Shown in pieces: positions 51,077 through 60,227 of a stretch of DNA of 64,000 bases (positions are counted from its first letter, which is position 1; every line of letters starts with the position of its first letter). A program made the position numbers and the translations under genes. The notes beneath the pieces were generated by a model, which was not told the origin of the DNA, searched no databases, and was given only the letters and a program-made list of their open reading frames with translations. The DNA is from Streptomyces viridiviolaceus. Its GTDB lineage: Bacteria; Actinomycetota; Actinomycetes; Streptomycetales; Streptomycetaceae. Location: NCBI RefSeq assembly GCF_014650995.1, contig NZ_BMWA01000010.1:200516-264515 (forward strand), written 5' to 3'.

Positions 51077-52156
51077 ATGACCGCGCCCCACATCGCCACC
51101 GACACCCTGCGCCGCCTGCCCAAGGCGGTGCTGCACGATCACCTCGACGGCGGCCTGCGCCCCGCCACCGTGGTGGAACTCGCCCGGGCCGTCGGCCACG
51201 ACCTGCCCGCCACCGACCCCGGCGAGCTGGCCGCCTGGTTCTACGAGGCCGCCAACTCCGGTGACCTGGTGCGCTACATAGCCACCTTCGAGCACACCCT
51301 CGCCGTGATGCAGACCCGCGAGGGCCTGCTGCGCACCGCCGAGGAGTACGTGCTCGACCTCGCCGCGGACGGCGTGGTCTACGCCGAGGTCCGCTACGCC
51401 CCCGAGCTGATGCTGGCCGGCGGGCTGGCCCTGGCCGAGGTCGTCGAGACCGTCCAGGAGGGCCTGGCCGCCGGCATGGCCAAGGCAGCGGCCGCCGGAA
51501 CCCCCGTACGGGTCGGTACCCTGCTGTGCGGCATGCGGATGTTCGACCGCACCCGCGCGACCGCCGACCTGGCGGTCGCCTACCGGGACGCCGGCGTCGT
51601 CGGCTTCGACATCGCCGGCGCCGAGGACGGTTTCCCGCCCGCCGACCACCTCGACGCGTTCGAGCACCTGCGTCAAGAGAGCGTGCCGTTCACGATCCAC
51701 GCCGGGGAGGCGCACGGCCTGCCCAGCATCCACCAGGCACTCCAGGTGTGCGGCGCCCAGCGCATCGGCCACGGCGTGCGCATCGTCGAGGACATCCCCG
51801 ACCTCGCGGCCGGCAAGCTGGGCCGTCTGGCGGGCTGGGTGCGCGACCGCCGCATCGCCCTGGAGATGTGCCCGACCTCCAACCTCCAGACGGGCGCCGC
51901 GACCTCGATCGCCGAGCACCCCATCACGGCGCTGAAGGACCTCGGCTTCCGGGTCACCCTCAACACCGACAACCGCCTCGTCTCGGGCACGACGATGACC
52001 CGCGAGATGTCCCTGCTGGTCGAGCAGGCGGGCTGGACGGTCGAGGACCTGCGCACGGTCACGGTGAACGCGGTCAAGAGCGCCTTCATCCCGTTCGACG
52101 AGCGCAGGGCCCTGATCGAGGAGGTCGTCCTGCCGGGCTACGCGGCGGCGCTCTGA
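51077..52156 (+). CDS. add: Adenosine deaminase
   Basis: 359-residue metal-dependent deaminase converting adenosine to inosine. Zinc ligands are in LHDHLDGGLRP, the conserved FTIHAGEAHG, the catalytic H in IGHGVRI, and LNTDNRLVSGT; LEMCPTSNLQTGA completes the set. The ATG 51077 gives the normal N-terminus; a GTG 57 bases upstream is possible but adds non-conserved residues. Role: purine salvage. The 3' end overlaps the convergent DinB gene by 19 bp. Confidence 0.93.
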   Translation: MTAPHIATDTLRRLPKAVLHDHLDGGLRPATVVELARAVGHDLPATDPGELAAWFYEAANSGDLVRYIATFEHTLAVMQTREGLLRTAEEYVLDLAADGVVYAEVRYAPELMLAGGLALAEVVETVQEGLAAGMAKAAAAGTPVRVGTLLCGMRMFDRTRATADLAVAYRDAGVVGFDIAGAEDGFPPADHLDAFEHLRQESVPFTIHAGEAHGLPSIHQALQVCGAQRIGHGVRIVEDIPDLAAGKLGRLAGWVRDRRIALEMCPTSNLQTGAATSIAEHPITALKDLGFRVTLNTDNRLVSGTTMTREMSLLVEQAGWTVEDLRTVTVNAVKSAFIPFDERRALIEEVVLPGYAAAL

Positions 52157-52653
52157 AGGAGCCCCCGCACATAGGCGGCCTGTCCGACGTGCTGGAGATC
52201 GTCGGACAGGACGCTGACCAGCCGCACGCCGAGGGTGACCGGCGGATCCCAGTTCTCGTCCACGATCTGCTCCAGGTCCTTGGCGGACAGACCGCGCAGG
52301 GCCCCGAGCGTCTGCTCGTGCACGTCGTCGTAGTAGCCGGTCAGCAGGTCCGCCGAGTCGACCCGCACCTTCGCGACCTTCGCGGAGGTGTGGCCGTACC
52401 CGGTGTCGTGGCGCGGCAGTTTGAGCCCGAACCGCTTCTCCCACTCCTGGGCGAGCCACACCTGGTCGAGCCCGAAGGCGTCGGCCACGTGGTCGTCCTG
52501 GACCCGCGTGAGGTGCCAGACCAGCCAGGCGACGGAGTTCGCGTCGTCGGCGGGGCGGGCGTTCAGGTCGTCGGGGCCCAGGCCCTCGACGACGGCGTGG
52601 ACTTCTTCCCGGATGCGGCTGTAGCCCTCGATGAGGATGTCCTTCGCATGCAT
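52138..52653 (-). CDS. DinB family protein (DUF664)
   Basis: 171-residue four-helix bundle of the DinB/YfiT metal-binding superfamily: WLVWHLTRVQDDHVADAFG contributes the first His, and DLQHVGQAAYVRGLL the C-terminal His. Relatives include mycothiol-dependent transferases and maleylpyruvate isomerase-like enzymes. Function otherwise unknown. Confidence 0.88.
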   Translation of the reverse strand: MHAKDILIEGYSRIREEVHAVVEGLGPDDLNARPADDANSVAWLVWHLTRVQDDHVADAFGLDQVWLAQEWEKRFGLKLPRHDTGYGHTSAKVAKVRVDSADLLTGYYDDVHEQTLGALRGLSAKDLEQIVDENWDPPVTLGVRLVSVLSDDLQHVGQAAYVRGLLQSAAA

Positions 52654-52678
52654 GCGTCCACCATCGCGCAGTCCGCCG

Positions 52679-53563
52679 TCACCCGCTTCCCGTTTCCAGC
52701 AGCGTCATGAGCGCCCGGGCGGCCGGACTGGTGGCCTGCTCCGGCGGCAGCAGCGCGATGGTCTCGTACGCCGTCCCGCCGGTGTCCTTCAGCGGAAGCG
52801 AGGTGAGGGAGACCCGCTTGCGCCGGAAATGCCGTGGCACGACCGCGATGCCGAGGTTCTCGTCGATCAGGTCGAGCAGCCCGTGCACGTCGTTCACCTC
52901 CAGCGCGACCGTCCGCCGTACCCCCGCGGCCGCGAACACGGCGTCGGTGACGCGCCGCGGCCCCCAGTCGGGGTGGAAGTCGACGAAGACCTCGTCGGCG
53001 AGGTCGCGCGGGGCCAGGACCGCTCCGCCGGCCGCCAGACGGTGGTCGGGGTGGCACAGCACCGTCATCGGCTCGCCGCCCAGCGAGGCCGAGCGGAGCT
53101 GGTCCGTGTCCGCCTGCGTCCGGTAGGCGAACGCGAGGTCCAGGCGCCCGGCCGCGACCTCCTCCGCCAGCTCGCCCGAACCCGCTTGCCGCAGCCGGAT
53201 CTCCACGTCCGGATGGCGCCGCCGGAACGAGGCCAGCAGCCCGGCCACGTACACCCCGGCCACGCACTGCTCGGTGCCCAGCGACAGCGTGCCGCGCAGC
53301 ACGCCCTGCACCGCGGCCACCGCCTCGTGCGCCGCCCGCACCTGGGCCAGCACCCGCTGCGCCTCGCCCAGCAGCGCCCGCCCGGCCTCCGTCAGTGTGA
53401 CCCGGCGGGTCGTCCGCACGAACAGCGACGTCTGGAGCTCCCGCTCCAGCGCCCGGATGGACGCCGACAGACCGGACTGGGAGACCAGCAGGCGTTCCGC
53501 CGCCCGGGTGAAGTGCTGGTCCTCGGCGACCGCCACGAAGTGCTGGAGATGACGCAGTTCCAT
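52679..53563 (-). CDS. LysR family transcriptional regulator
   Basis: 294 residues: an N-terminal winged helix (FVAVAEDQHFTRAAERLLVSQSGLSASIRALERELQTSLFVR, 10-52) and a periplasmic-binding-like effector domain from about 90. It is divergent from the aldo/keto reductase at 53690, with a 126-bp shared promoter region, so that gene is the obvious target. Confidence 0.92.
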   Translation of the reverse strand: MELRHLQHFVAVAEDQHFTRAAERLLVSQSGLSASIRALERELQTSLFVRTTRRVTLTEAGRALLGEAQRVLAQVRAAHEAVAAVQGVLRGTLSLGTEQCVAGVYVAGLLASFRRRHPDVEIRLRQAGSGELAEEVAAGRLDLAFAYRTQADTDQLRSASLGGEPMTVLCHPDHRLAAGGAVLAPRDLADEVFVDFHPDWGPRRVTDAVFAAAGVRRTVALEVNDVHGLLDLIDENLGIAVVPRHFRRKRVSLTSLPLKDTGGTAYETIALLPPEQATSPAARALMTLLETGSG

Positions 53564-53689
53564 GATTGAGAAGCCTAAGCGCTGAATCCCATCGGATTCT
53601 TCTGTTGGACCACTGCCCGCAGGTCGCGAAAGAGTGGGACACGGTTCCGTCAGACCCCGGCACACCGTGCCAACCCCTCTGGAGTCGCG

Positions 53690-54682
53690 TTGTACACCGC
53701 ACACCCCGACCGCTACGCGGACATGCCCTACCGGCGCACCGGACGCAGCGGTCTGAAGCTTCCCGCGCTCTCGCTCGGCCTGTGGCACAACTTCGGACCC
53801 GACCGTCCCGTCGAGACCCAGCGTGCCATCCTGCGCCGCGCCTTCGACCTCGGCGTCACCCACTTCGACCTGGCCAACAACTACGGCCCGCCGCCCGGCG
53901 CCGCCGAGTCCGCCCTCGGCGAGGCGCTGAAGGCCGACTTCGCGCCGTACCGGGACGAGCTGGTGATCTCCACCAAGGCGGGCTACCTCATGTGGCCCGG
54001 CCCCTACGGCGAGTGGGGCTCGCGCAAGTACCTGCTGTCCTCCCTGGACCAGAGCCTGAAGCGGATGGGCCTGGAGTACGTCGACGTCTTCTATTCGCAC
54101 CGCCCCGACCCGGAGACTCCGCTGGAGGAGACGATGGGCGCCCTGCACTCGGCGGTCCAGCAGGGCAAGGCCCTGTACGTCGGCGTCTCCAACTACTCCC
54201 CGGAACAGACCCGCGAGGCCGCCCGCATCCTCGCCGACCTGGGCACCCCGCTCCTGATCCACCAGCCCCGCTACTCGATGCTGGACCGGCGCCCGGAGAG
54301 CGAGGGTCTGCTGGACACCCTCGACGAGCTGCACGTCGGGTCCATCGCCTACTCGCCGCTGGAGCAGGGCCTGCTGACCGCCCGCTACCTCGACGGCATC
54401 CCGGAGGGCTCGCGCGCCGCGAGCGACAGCCCGTTCCTGAACTCCGACGCGGTCACCGAGGAGCTGGTCGGCCGGTTGCGGGCCCTGGACGAGGTGGCCG
54501 GGTCCCGCGGCCAGTCGCTCGCCCAGATGGCGCTGGCGTGGGTGCTGCGCGGGGGCCGGGTGACCTCCGCCCTGGTCGGTGCCAGCAGCCCCGAGCAGCT
54601 GGAGGACAGCGTCTCGGCCGTCCGCAACCTGCACTTCGGTGCCGACGAGCTGGCCCGGATCGACGAGATCGTGAAGCGGTAG
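53690..54682 (+). CDS. Aldo/keto reductase (L-glyceraldehyde-3-phosphate reductase type)
   Basis: 330 residues of the YghZ/Gpr group (AKR14-like). MPYRRTGRSGLKLPALSLGLWHNFG, THFDLANNYGPPPGAAE (Asp/Tyr), VISTKAGYLMWPGPYG (Lys) and YVDVFYSHRPDPETPLEET (His) give a complete tetrad. It reduces reactive aldehydes such as methylglyoxal or L-glyceraldehyde 3-phosphate. The start is TTG 53690, preceded by GGAG; the frame begins there with the family N-terminus. It is divergent from the LysR gene. Confidence 0.92.
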   Translation: MYTAHPDRYADMPYRRTGRSGLKLPALSLGLWHNFGPDRPVETQRAILRRAFDLGVTHFDLANNYGPPPGAAESALGEALKADFAPYRDELVISTKAGYLMWPGPYGEWGSRKYLLSSLDQSLKRMGLEYVDVFYSHRPDPETPLEETMGALHSAVQQGKALYVGVSNYSPEQTREAARILADLGTPLLIHQPRYSMLDRRPESEGLLDTLDELHVGSIAYSPLEQGLLTARYLDGIPEGSRAASDSPFLNSDAVTEELVGRLRALDEVAGSRGQSLAQMALAWVLRGGRVTSALVGASSPEQLEDSVSAVRNLHFGADELARIDEIVKR

Positions 54683-54685
54683 CAC

Positions 54686-54731
54686 ACCGCCGGGGCCCCG
54701 GTGGCGCATGACGGCGCCGCCGGGGCCCCGG
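54686..54731. terminator. Paired CCGGGGCCCCGG palindromes between convergent genes
   Basis: Two copies of the self-complementary CCGGGGCCCCGG (54690-54701 and 54720-54731), 30 bases apart. Each can fold alone or they can pair together. They fill the 54-bp gap between the reductase and DUF1905 stops. Confidence 0.5.
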
Positions 54732-54736
54732 CGCGG

Positions 54737-55024
54737 TCACGAGCCGAGCCGTTCCTCCAGACGGACCGTGACCGTGTCGCCCTCCTCCTTGCCGATGGCC
54801 TTGCGGACGGCGGCCTTCACCGGCAGCTTGTGCGTACCGTCGCCCAGTGCCATGAAGGAGCTGCGGAAGGGGTGCCCGTCGATCGTGCCCCGCACCTTGA
54901 CCAGTCCCCGGGTCCCGAAGAAATCGACGGACCGGGGCCAGACCAGAAAGGTCCAGCCTCCCTCGACGGGGCTCTTGCGCAGTACGGCGGTGAACTCTTC
55001 GTCCAGTTCTCGGCTCGCGGTCAT
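54737..55024 (-). CDS. DUF1905 domain protein
   Basis: 95 residues, a compact beta domain (FTAVLRKSPVEGGWTFLVWPRS, VKVRGTIDGHPFRSSFMALGDGTHKLPVKAAVRKAIG, DTVTVRLE) matching DUF1905, a small beta-barrel of unknown function often joined to a YdeI-type domain, absent here. ATG 55024 has GGAGG five bases upstream; the GTG before it is too close. Confidence 0.88.
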   Translation of the reverse strand: MTASRELDEEFTAVLRKSPVEGGWTFLVWPRSVDFFGTRGLVKVRGTIDGHPFRSSFMALGDGTHKLPVKAAVRKAIGKEEGDTVTVRLEERLGS

Positions 55025-55475
55025 CACGTCCTCCGTTCCGGCGGCCGGTCGTTCTGCTCCGGTGGACCGCCGGTGGCCGCGGAACTCATCGCCCGCCGCG
55101 AGCGGTCACGCTCCCCGCGGGTACCCGATCCGGGAAGCCCGGCACGCCCCGGATCCAAGGTCGTAAGCGCAGGTCCTGTGACGGATGTCGGCCTCGGTGC
55201 CACGTCGCGGCGGCCCTGCCCGCACGCCACCCGTACCGTCGATCGCCTCCGGGGTCATGAGGGTGGGGTCGCCCGCCTGCCGGGTTTCGGCCAACAGGCG
55301 CGGTGAATATGCCAGGAGACTGGCCGGAAACTCATGGTGACAGTGGTTCAGCGGTGAACATACTCGACAGCTAGGGCGTCTCACCCCATGCGACGGCGCC
55401 CTCACGCACCGCACACGAGCCGCACGGACGCCCTGCCCGACCGGCAGGCGAGCCGTGCGACGGGGGAGGGGAGCA
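55025..55475. other. 451-bp divergent intergenic region
   Basis: It lies between the DUF1905 gene and the next plus-strand gene. No credible frame was found. It contains GATCCGGG … CCCGGATC inverted arms (55127-55134 and 55148-55155) and a GGGTAC at 55119 without a matching -35. The stretch around 55300-55375 is comparatively AT-rich and may hold the promoter of the following gene. Confidence 0.45.
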
Positions 55476-55886
55476 GTGCACGACGAGTTCCTGTGCCATG
55501 TCACCGCCTACGGTGTCTGCGACGGCCGGCGGATCGGAGTACCCCTGGGAACCTACCGGGCTCCCACGCTGGCCCTCGCCCTGTGGTGGCTGCGCGACCG
55601 CGCGTCCTGGATCGCCGAACGCCTGGACCCGCAGCCCGACAACCCCCGCTTACCCTCCGGCGCCCTGACCCCGGTCGCCGACGACGCTCCCGACGTGCCC
55701 CGGGTCCTGCGCTCCTGGTGTGCCGACGACGTGCAACAGGAGTTGATCGCCGACGAGTTGGCGGCGGGTCGGCTGGTGCGCATCGCGACCAGCGACGACA
55801 CCACGGAGTACGAGCTGCTGGCCGAGTCCGTGGACGCCCTGCGCATGCAGCGGGCCGCCCCGCCGCTGGTGGTGCCCGTCGCCTGA
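55476..55886 (+). CDS. Hypothetical protein
   Basis: 136 residues from GTG 55476, which has GGGGGAGGGGAG directly upstream. No recognised domain. A conserved-looking N-terminus (CHVTAYGVCDGRRIGVPLGTYRAPTLALALWWL) and an acidic C-terminal half predict a small soluble alpha/beta protein. It is followed by the FHA-ABC gene after 50 bp. Confidence 0.7.
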   Translation: MHDEFLCHVTAYGVCDGRRIGVPLGTYRAPTLALALWWLRDRASWIAERLDPQPDNPRLPSGALTPVADDAPDVPRVLRSWCADDVQQELIADELAAGRLVRIATSDDTTEYELLAESVDALRMQRAAPPLVVPVA

Positions 55887-55936
55887 CCCGTCCTCCCGCC
55901 CGGGCGCAAGAGTGTACGAATCGGTAGAATCCTGGC

Positions 55937-58258
55937 ATGGTGAACAGGCCGGTCGCCCCGACCGCGCCCGAACTCGTCCTGGAGACCGACACCGGCTCCA
56001 CGGTGATGAGTCCGAGCCGTGACTACCACGTCGGGCGCGACCCGTCGTGCGACATCGTCATCGACGATGCCCGGGTCTCGTGGCACCACGCGGTGCTGCG
56101 ACCCGAGTACGACCATTGGACGCTCGAGGACGAGAACAGCACCAACGGCACCTACACCGACGGCCACCGCGTCCACGCGTGGGACGTCGGCCCCGGCACC
56201 GTCATCCACTTCGGCAGCCCGGCCGACGGGCCGTTCGCGGTCCTCAACCGCCGCCCGGCCCCGGACGCCGCCCCGGTCTCGCTGACCGGCACCCTTCGGC
56301 GGCCGACCACCGTGCGGCCGCTGCCCGCCCGCACCGTCCGCATCGGACGGGCCGCCGACAACGACCTCGTCGTCGACGACCTGCTCGTCTCGCGCCACCA
56401 CGCCGAACTGCGCTCGCTGTCCGACGGGACGTACGAGATCGTCGACCTCCACAGCCACAGCGGCACCTACCTCAACGGCGTGCGCGTCACCAGCGCCGCC
56501 GTCGGCACCGGCGACATCGTCGGCATCGGCCACTCCGACTTCTACCTCGTCGGCGACACGCTCCAGGAGTACGTCGACACCGGCGAGGTCTCCCTCGACG
56601 TGCAGGACCTCACGGTCGCCGTCGAGCGGGGGCAGCGGACCCTGCTCGACCACGTGTCGTTCCCCGTGGGGGAGAAGAGCCTGCTGGCGGTCGTCGGACC
56701 CAGCGGCGCCGGCAAGTCCACGCTCCTCAACGCGCTCACCGGGCAGCGGCCCGCCGACCGCGGCACCGTGCTCTACGACGGCCGTGACCTGTACCACGAC
56801 TACGCCGAACTCCGTCAGCGCATCGGCCTCGTCCCGCAGGACGACATCCTGCACGCCCAGCTGACCGTCCACAGCGCCCTGTCCTACGCGGCCGAGCTGC
56901 GCTTCCCGCAGGACACCGCCAAGGCCGAACGGGAGGCCAGGGTCGACGAGGTGATCCGCGAACTGGGCCTGGAGCAGCGCGCCGGGCAGCACGTGCACAG
57001 CCTGTCCGGCGGGCAGCGCAAGCGGGTCAGTGTGGCCCTCGAGCTGCTGACCAAGCCGTCGCTGCTCTTCCTCGACGAACCCACCTCCGGCCTCGACCCC
57101 GGCATGGACCGCTCCGTGATGCACATGCTGCGCGGCCTCGCCGACGACGGCCGGACCGTCATCGTGGTCACGCACAGCGTCCTCAGCCTCGACGTCTGCG
57201 ACCGGCTCCTCGTCCTCGCCCCCGGCGGCAAGGTGGCCTACTACGGGCCGCCCGAGGAGGCGCTGCCCTTCTTCGGCTTCGACCAGTGGCCCGAGGCATT
57301 CGAAGCCTTCGAGCGGGAGCGCGACCGGGACTGGGCGGGCACCTTCCGCTCCTCGCCCCTGTACGCGCGGTACGTCGCCGACGCCACCGCACAGCCCCGG
57401 CGGCCCCGGTCCGGCCCGGTCGTCATCACCCCGCCGCCCCGGCCGCGCACCTGGTGCTCCCAGCTCGGCACGCTGGTGCGCCGGTACACGGCCGCCCTCA
57501 GCTCCGACCGCACCTTCCTGGCCATCATGATCGCCCTGCCCTTCGTGATGGGAGCGATGGCCCGCGCCCTGGCCGGCGGCCGGCTGACGCAGCAGACCGC
57601 GATGAACGCACTGCTCATCCTGTGCGTCGGCGGTGTGCTCACGGGCGCGGCCAACGGCGTGCGGGAACTGGTCAAGGAGCGCGTGATCTACCAGCGGGAA
57701 CGGGCGGTCGGCCTGTCCAGATCGGCGTACCTGATGTCGAAGGTCGTCGTCCTGGGCACGGTCACCGTGCTCCAGGCCGTGGTGCTGACGCTGGTCGCCC
57801 TCCTCGGGGTGGATCTGAACGCGCCGGGCGGCGAAGGCGTGTTGATGCCGCCCCTTGTGGAGATCACCATCGCGGTCGCCCTGCTGGCGTTCACGGCGAT
57901 GATGCTCGGGCTGCTGGTGTCGGCGCTGGTGCGCAAGGAAGAGGTGACGATGCCGCTGCTGGTGCTGCTCGCCATCGTCCAGGTCGTCTTCTGCGGCGCC
58001 CTGCTCAAGCTGGACGGCGTGCCCGGCCTGGAGCAGCTGTCCTGGCTGGTCCCCGCTCGGTGGGCGCTCGGCGCGATGGCGGGGACGGTCGGACTGGGCC
58101 GGATCGTGCCCGGCAGGCTGACCTCCGATCCGCTGTTCGAGCACTCGGCGGGCGTGTGGCTGCTCGACACCGGCATGCTCTTGGTGCTGTCGGCACTCTT
58201 CGGTGTCCTCGTGTCCCGGCTGCTGCGCCGCCACGAACCGGTCGTGATGCGCAAGTAG
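55937..58258 (+). CDS. FHA-FHA-ABC transporter, ATPase and permease in one chain
   Basis: 773 residues. Two forkhead-associated domains lead (about 30-95: VGRDPSCDIVIDD, STNGTYTDG; and 130-190: IGRAADNDLVVDD, SRHHAEL, SGTYLNG). An ABCG-type ATPase follows (about 210-440) with Walker A GPSGAGKST, signature LSGGQRKR and Walker B LLFLDEPTSGLD. The C-terminal ABC2 permease has about six helices (525-765). FHA domains bind phosphothreonine, so export is probably controlled by a Ser/Thr kinase. TAGAAT (55925-55930) ends 6 bases before the ATG, indicating a leaderless transcript. Substrate unknown. Confidence 0.93.
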   Translation: MVNRPVAPTAPELVLETDTGSTVMSPSRDYHVGRDPSCDIVIDDARVSWHHAVLRPEYDHWTLEDENSTNGTYTDGHRVHAWDVGPGTVIHFGSPADGPFAVLNRRPAPDAAPVSLTGTLRRPTTVRPLPARTVRIGRAADNDLVVDDLLVSRHHAELRSLSDGTYEIVDLHSHSGTYLNGVRVTSAAVGTGDIVGIGHSDFYLVGDTLQEYVDTGEVSLDVQDLTVAVERGQRTLLDHVSFPVGEKSLLAVVGPSGAGKSTLLNALTGQRPADRGTVLYDGRDLYHDYAELRQRIGLVPQDDILHAQLTVHSALSYAAELRFPQDTAKAEREARVDEVIRELGLEQRAGQHVHSLSGGQRKRVSVALELLTKPSLLFLDEPTSGLDPGMDRSVMHMLRGLADDGRTVIVVTHSVLSLDVCDRLLVLAPGGKVAYYGPPEEALPFFGFDQWPEAFEAFERERDRDWAGTFRSSPLYARYVADATAQPRRPRSGPVVITPPPRPRTWCSQLGTLVRRYTAALSSDRTFLAIMIALPFVMGAMARALAGGRLTQQTAMNALLILCVGGVLTGAANGVRELVKERVIYQRERAVGLSRSAYLMSKVVVLGTVTVLQAVVLTLVALLGVDLNAPGGEGVLMPPLVEITIAVALLAFTAMMLGLLVSALVRKEEVTMPLLVLLAIVQVVFCGALLKLDGVPGLEQLSWLVPARWALGAMAGTVGLGRIVPGRLTSDPLFEHSAGVWLLDTGMLLVLSALFGVLVSRLLRRHEPVVMRK

Positions 58259-58361
58259 GAGACCCTTCGCCCCACCCCGAGGCCTCATGCGCCTGCCCCG
58301 CGAGCACGCACGGGACGCGCGGGCCCGCACGCCGGGCGGACGCTCGGCCTTGCGGACATCC

Positions 58362-59624
58362 CTAGCGCGGGCGGGCCCGCCTGCCCGCCCACCGCACCGG
58401 CAAGGCGCCGAGGAAGCCGGTGACCAGCCCCCACGGCAGGGCCAGACCGACCGCGCCCCACAGCTGCGGCCGGAGGAACAACTCCCCGGACAGACCGCCG
58501 TCCAGGTCTCCGATGCCGAGGACCGACAGCCCGTAGTGCGCGGAGATCCGGCCGACGAGGCAGATCATCAGCACCGTGAACGCCAGTGCGACGGCCATGT
58601 GCACGGCGTGCCGCCAGGCCGGGATGTCCGCCGGTGAGCGCCGCGCCGCCAGCCACCCGGCGGCCAGCAGCAGGACCACGTCGACGACCGGCAGCCACCA
58701 CACCCGCCCGTCGTGCTCGGCGAGCGTGCCGAGATCGAGCGTCGCGACGTCCGGCGAACGCAGCACCTCGTCGAGCACGTGCGGCATCGGCAGCCCGAAC
58801 GGCCCCTCCACGCGCCCGTTCCAGGTGGCGCCGAGGCCGATGGTCAGCGCCGGCCACGCGAGGTTCGGCAGGCCGAGCAGCAGTACGGCGAGGGTCTGCG
58901 CCGGCCTGTCGCGCGTCCCGGCGACGACCAGGCCGACGACGACGCCGATCACGACGTACGCGAGCAGCACGACGACCACGGCGTACGCCGCCGGCCGCAC
59001 CGACGCCTGGTGGCGCAGCAGCCGCGCCGGCAGCGGAGCCCCGCGCGACACCAGCACGGCGAGCACCAGCACGCCCGCCAGCCACAGCAGTCCGAAGAGG
59101 ACGGTCAGCGGCACGTCCGTGGTGAAGCCGGCCTTCGGAGCGAGCCCGAACAGGTCACCGAGGTCCTCCAGCACCCCCTCCCCGAGGGACACCTCGAAGG
59201 TCTGGCGCGCGGCGAAGGACAGCCCGAGGAGCGCGAGCAGCCACAGGACGGCGATCCGGGCGGCCCAGCCGGCCAGTTCCGCGGCACCGGCCACGGCCCG
59301 GTGCCGCAGCGGCCGCAGGAAGCCCCGGGCGATCACCAGCGCCCCGGTCAGCGTGACGGACAGCGGCATCACCGTCAGCGCCGCCTCCGTGCCGACGAGC
59401 CCCCCGGCGTCCCCGGACATCTCCACCGCGCCACCCACGGCGGTCACCACCGCCGCCGTGACGACCCGGGGGAAGGCGTTGTCCGGCAGGTCCGCCGCAC
59501 CGGCCGCCCACAGTCCGAGCGCGGCCACGACCCCCATGGCGACCAGCCCGGCCAGCACCGTGCCGAGCGCCTGGAGCCAGCCGTGACGGGCGACCGCCGG
59601 GGCGGAGGGAGTTCGCGAGCTCAC
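58362..59624 (-). CDS. Streptophobe family membrane protein
   Basis: 420 residues with about ten hydrophobic helices and little else. Length, the AAGAADLPDNAFPRVV and LGLPNLAWPALTIGLGATWNGRVEG segments, and overall layout match the actinomycete streptophobe family. Function is unknown. It often lies near kinase or FHA genes; here it converges on the FHA-ABC exporter with a 103-bp gap. Confidence 0.85.
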   Translation of the reverse strand: MSSRTPSAPAVARHGWLQALGTVLAGLVAMGVVAALGLWAAGAADLPDNAFPRVVTAAVVTAVGGAVEMSGDAGGLVGTEAALTVMPLSVTLTGALVIARGFLRPLRHRAVAGAAELAGWAARIAVLWLLALLGLSFAARQTFEVSLGEGVLEDLGDLFGLAPKAGFTTDVPLTVLFGLLWLAGVLVLAVLVSRGAPLPARLLRHQASVRPAAYAVVVVLLAYVVIGVVVGLVVAGTRDRPAQTLAVLLLGLPNLAWPALTIGLGATWNGRVEGPFGLPMPHVLDEVLRSPDVATLDLGTLAEHDGRVWWLPVVDVVLLLAAGWLAARRSPADIPAWRHAVHMAVALAFTVLMICLVGRISAHYGLSVLGIGDLDGGLSGELFLRPQLWGAVGLALPWGLVTGFLGALPVRWAGRRARPR

Positions 59625-59813
59625 GCTGCCACGCTAAGCAGCGGCCGACCGGCGCGCCCGTCGGCGCTGCTGCCACCGCACCGCAGCACACCGGCCGCCA
59701 CGCCTTTCGGCCCGGACCCGGGGGAGTGAGCCGCCGACGCCCGGTGTCGGCCCCGAGCCGCCGCCGGGCCCGCCGGTGGGGCCGGAGCCGGCCTCCGTCT
59801 CTGGCGCCGGCAG

Positions 59814-60227
59814 TCAGCCCGCCCGGACGACCAGGGCGTGGTCGCCGAGGCCGAGCAGGCGGTCGGGCGGCCACTCGTCCAGTGTCGTGACGACCGTCAG
59901 GATCCGGCCGGTACGCGGCTCGAACACCACGTCCAGCACCGTGCCGCGCTCGTTCCCGGCCTCGGTCAGGACCCGGCTGCCCAGGATGTCGTGCCGGGGC
60001 GGCACCGGCTCCGGAGCCGCGGTCGAACGGACCAGGACGACGTCCGGGCCGAGCGACTCCAGCGCGTCCCAGGCCAGCACGGTCTCCCTGCGCAGACGCC
60101 CGCCGCGGACGCGGACGTGACCGACCCTCCCGGACGCGGTGTCGACGGTCAGGGACGTCACGACCCCGAGCTGCGCGGCCCCGGCCGACGCCACCACGGG
60201 CCTGCCCCGCACCTGGGAGAACAGCAT
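59814..60227 (-). CDS. PRC-barrel domain protein
   Basis: 137 residues holding two PRC-barrel-like beta domains (LFSQVRGRPVVASAGAAQLGVVTSLTVD, and HDILGSRVLTEAGNERGTVLDVVFEPRTGRILTVV). PRC barrels typically serve RNA processing or membrane-complex assembly. ATG 60227 overlaps the stop of the upstream PRC-barrel gene (TGATG), so they form a coupled operon. Confidence 0.82.
   Translation of the reverse strand: MLFSQVRGRPVVASAGAAQLGVVTSLTVDTASGRVGHVRVRGGRLRRETVLAWDALESLGPDVVLVRSTAAPEPVPPRHDILGSRVLTEAGNERGTVLDVVFEPRTGRILTVVTTLDEWPPDRLLGLGDHALVVRAG

Noticed and set aside
55119..55126. GGGTAC/GTACCC upstream of the DUF1905 gene
   Set aside because: Neither strand has GNNT at 14-16 bases, and the site is about 100 bp from the start.
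55553..58330. 925-codon minus-strand open frame
   Set aside because: Antisense of the FHA-ABC gene; His/Arg/Gln/Asp-rich nonsense composition.
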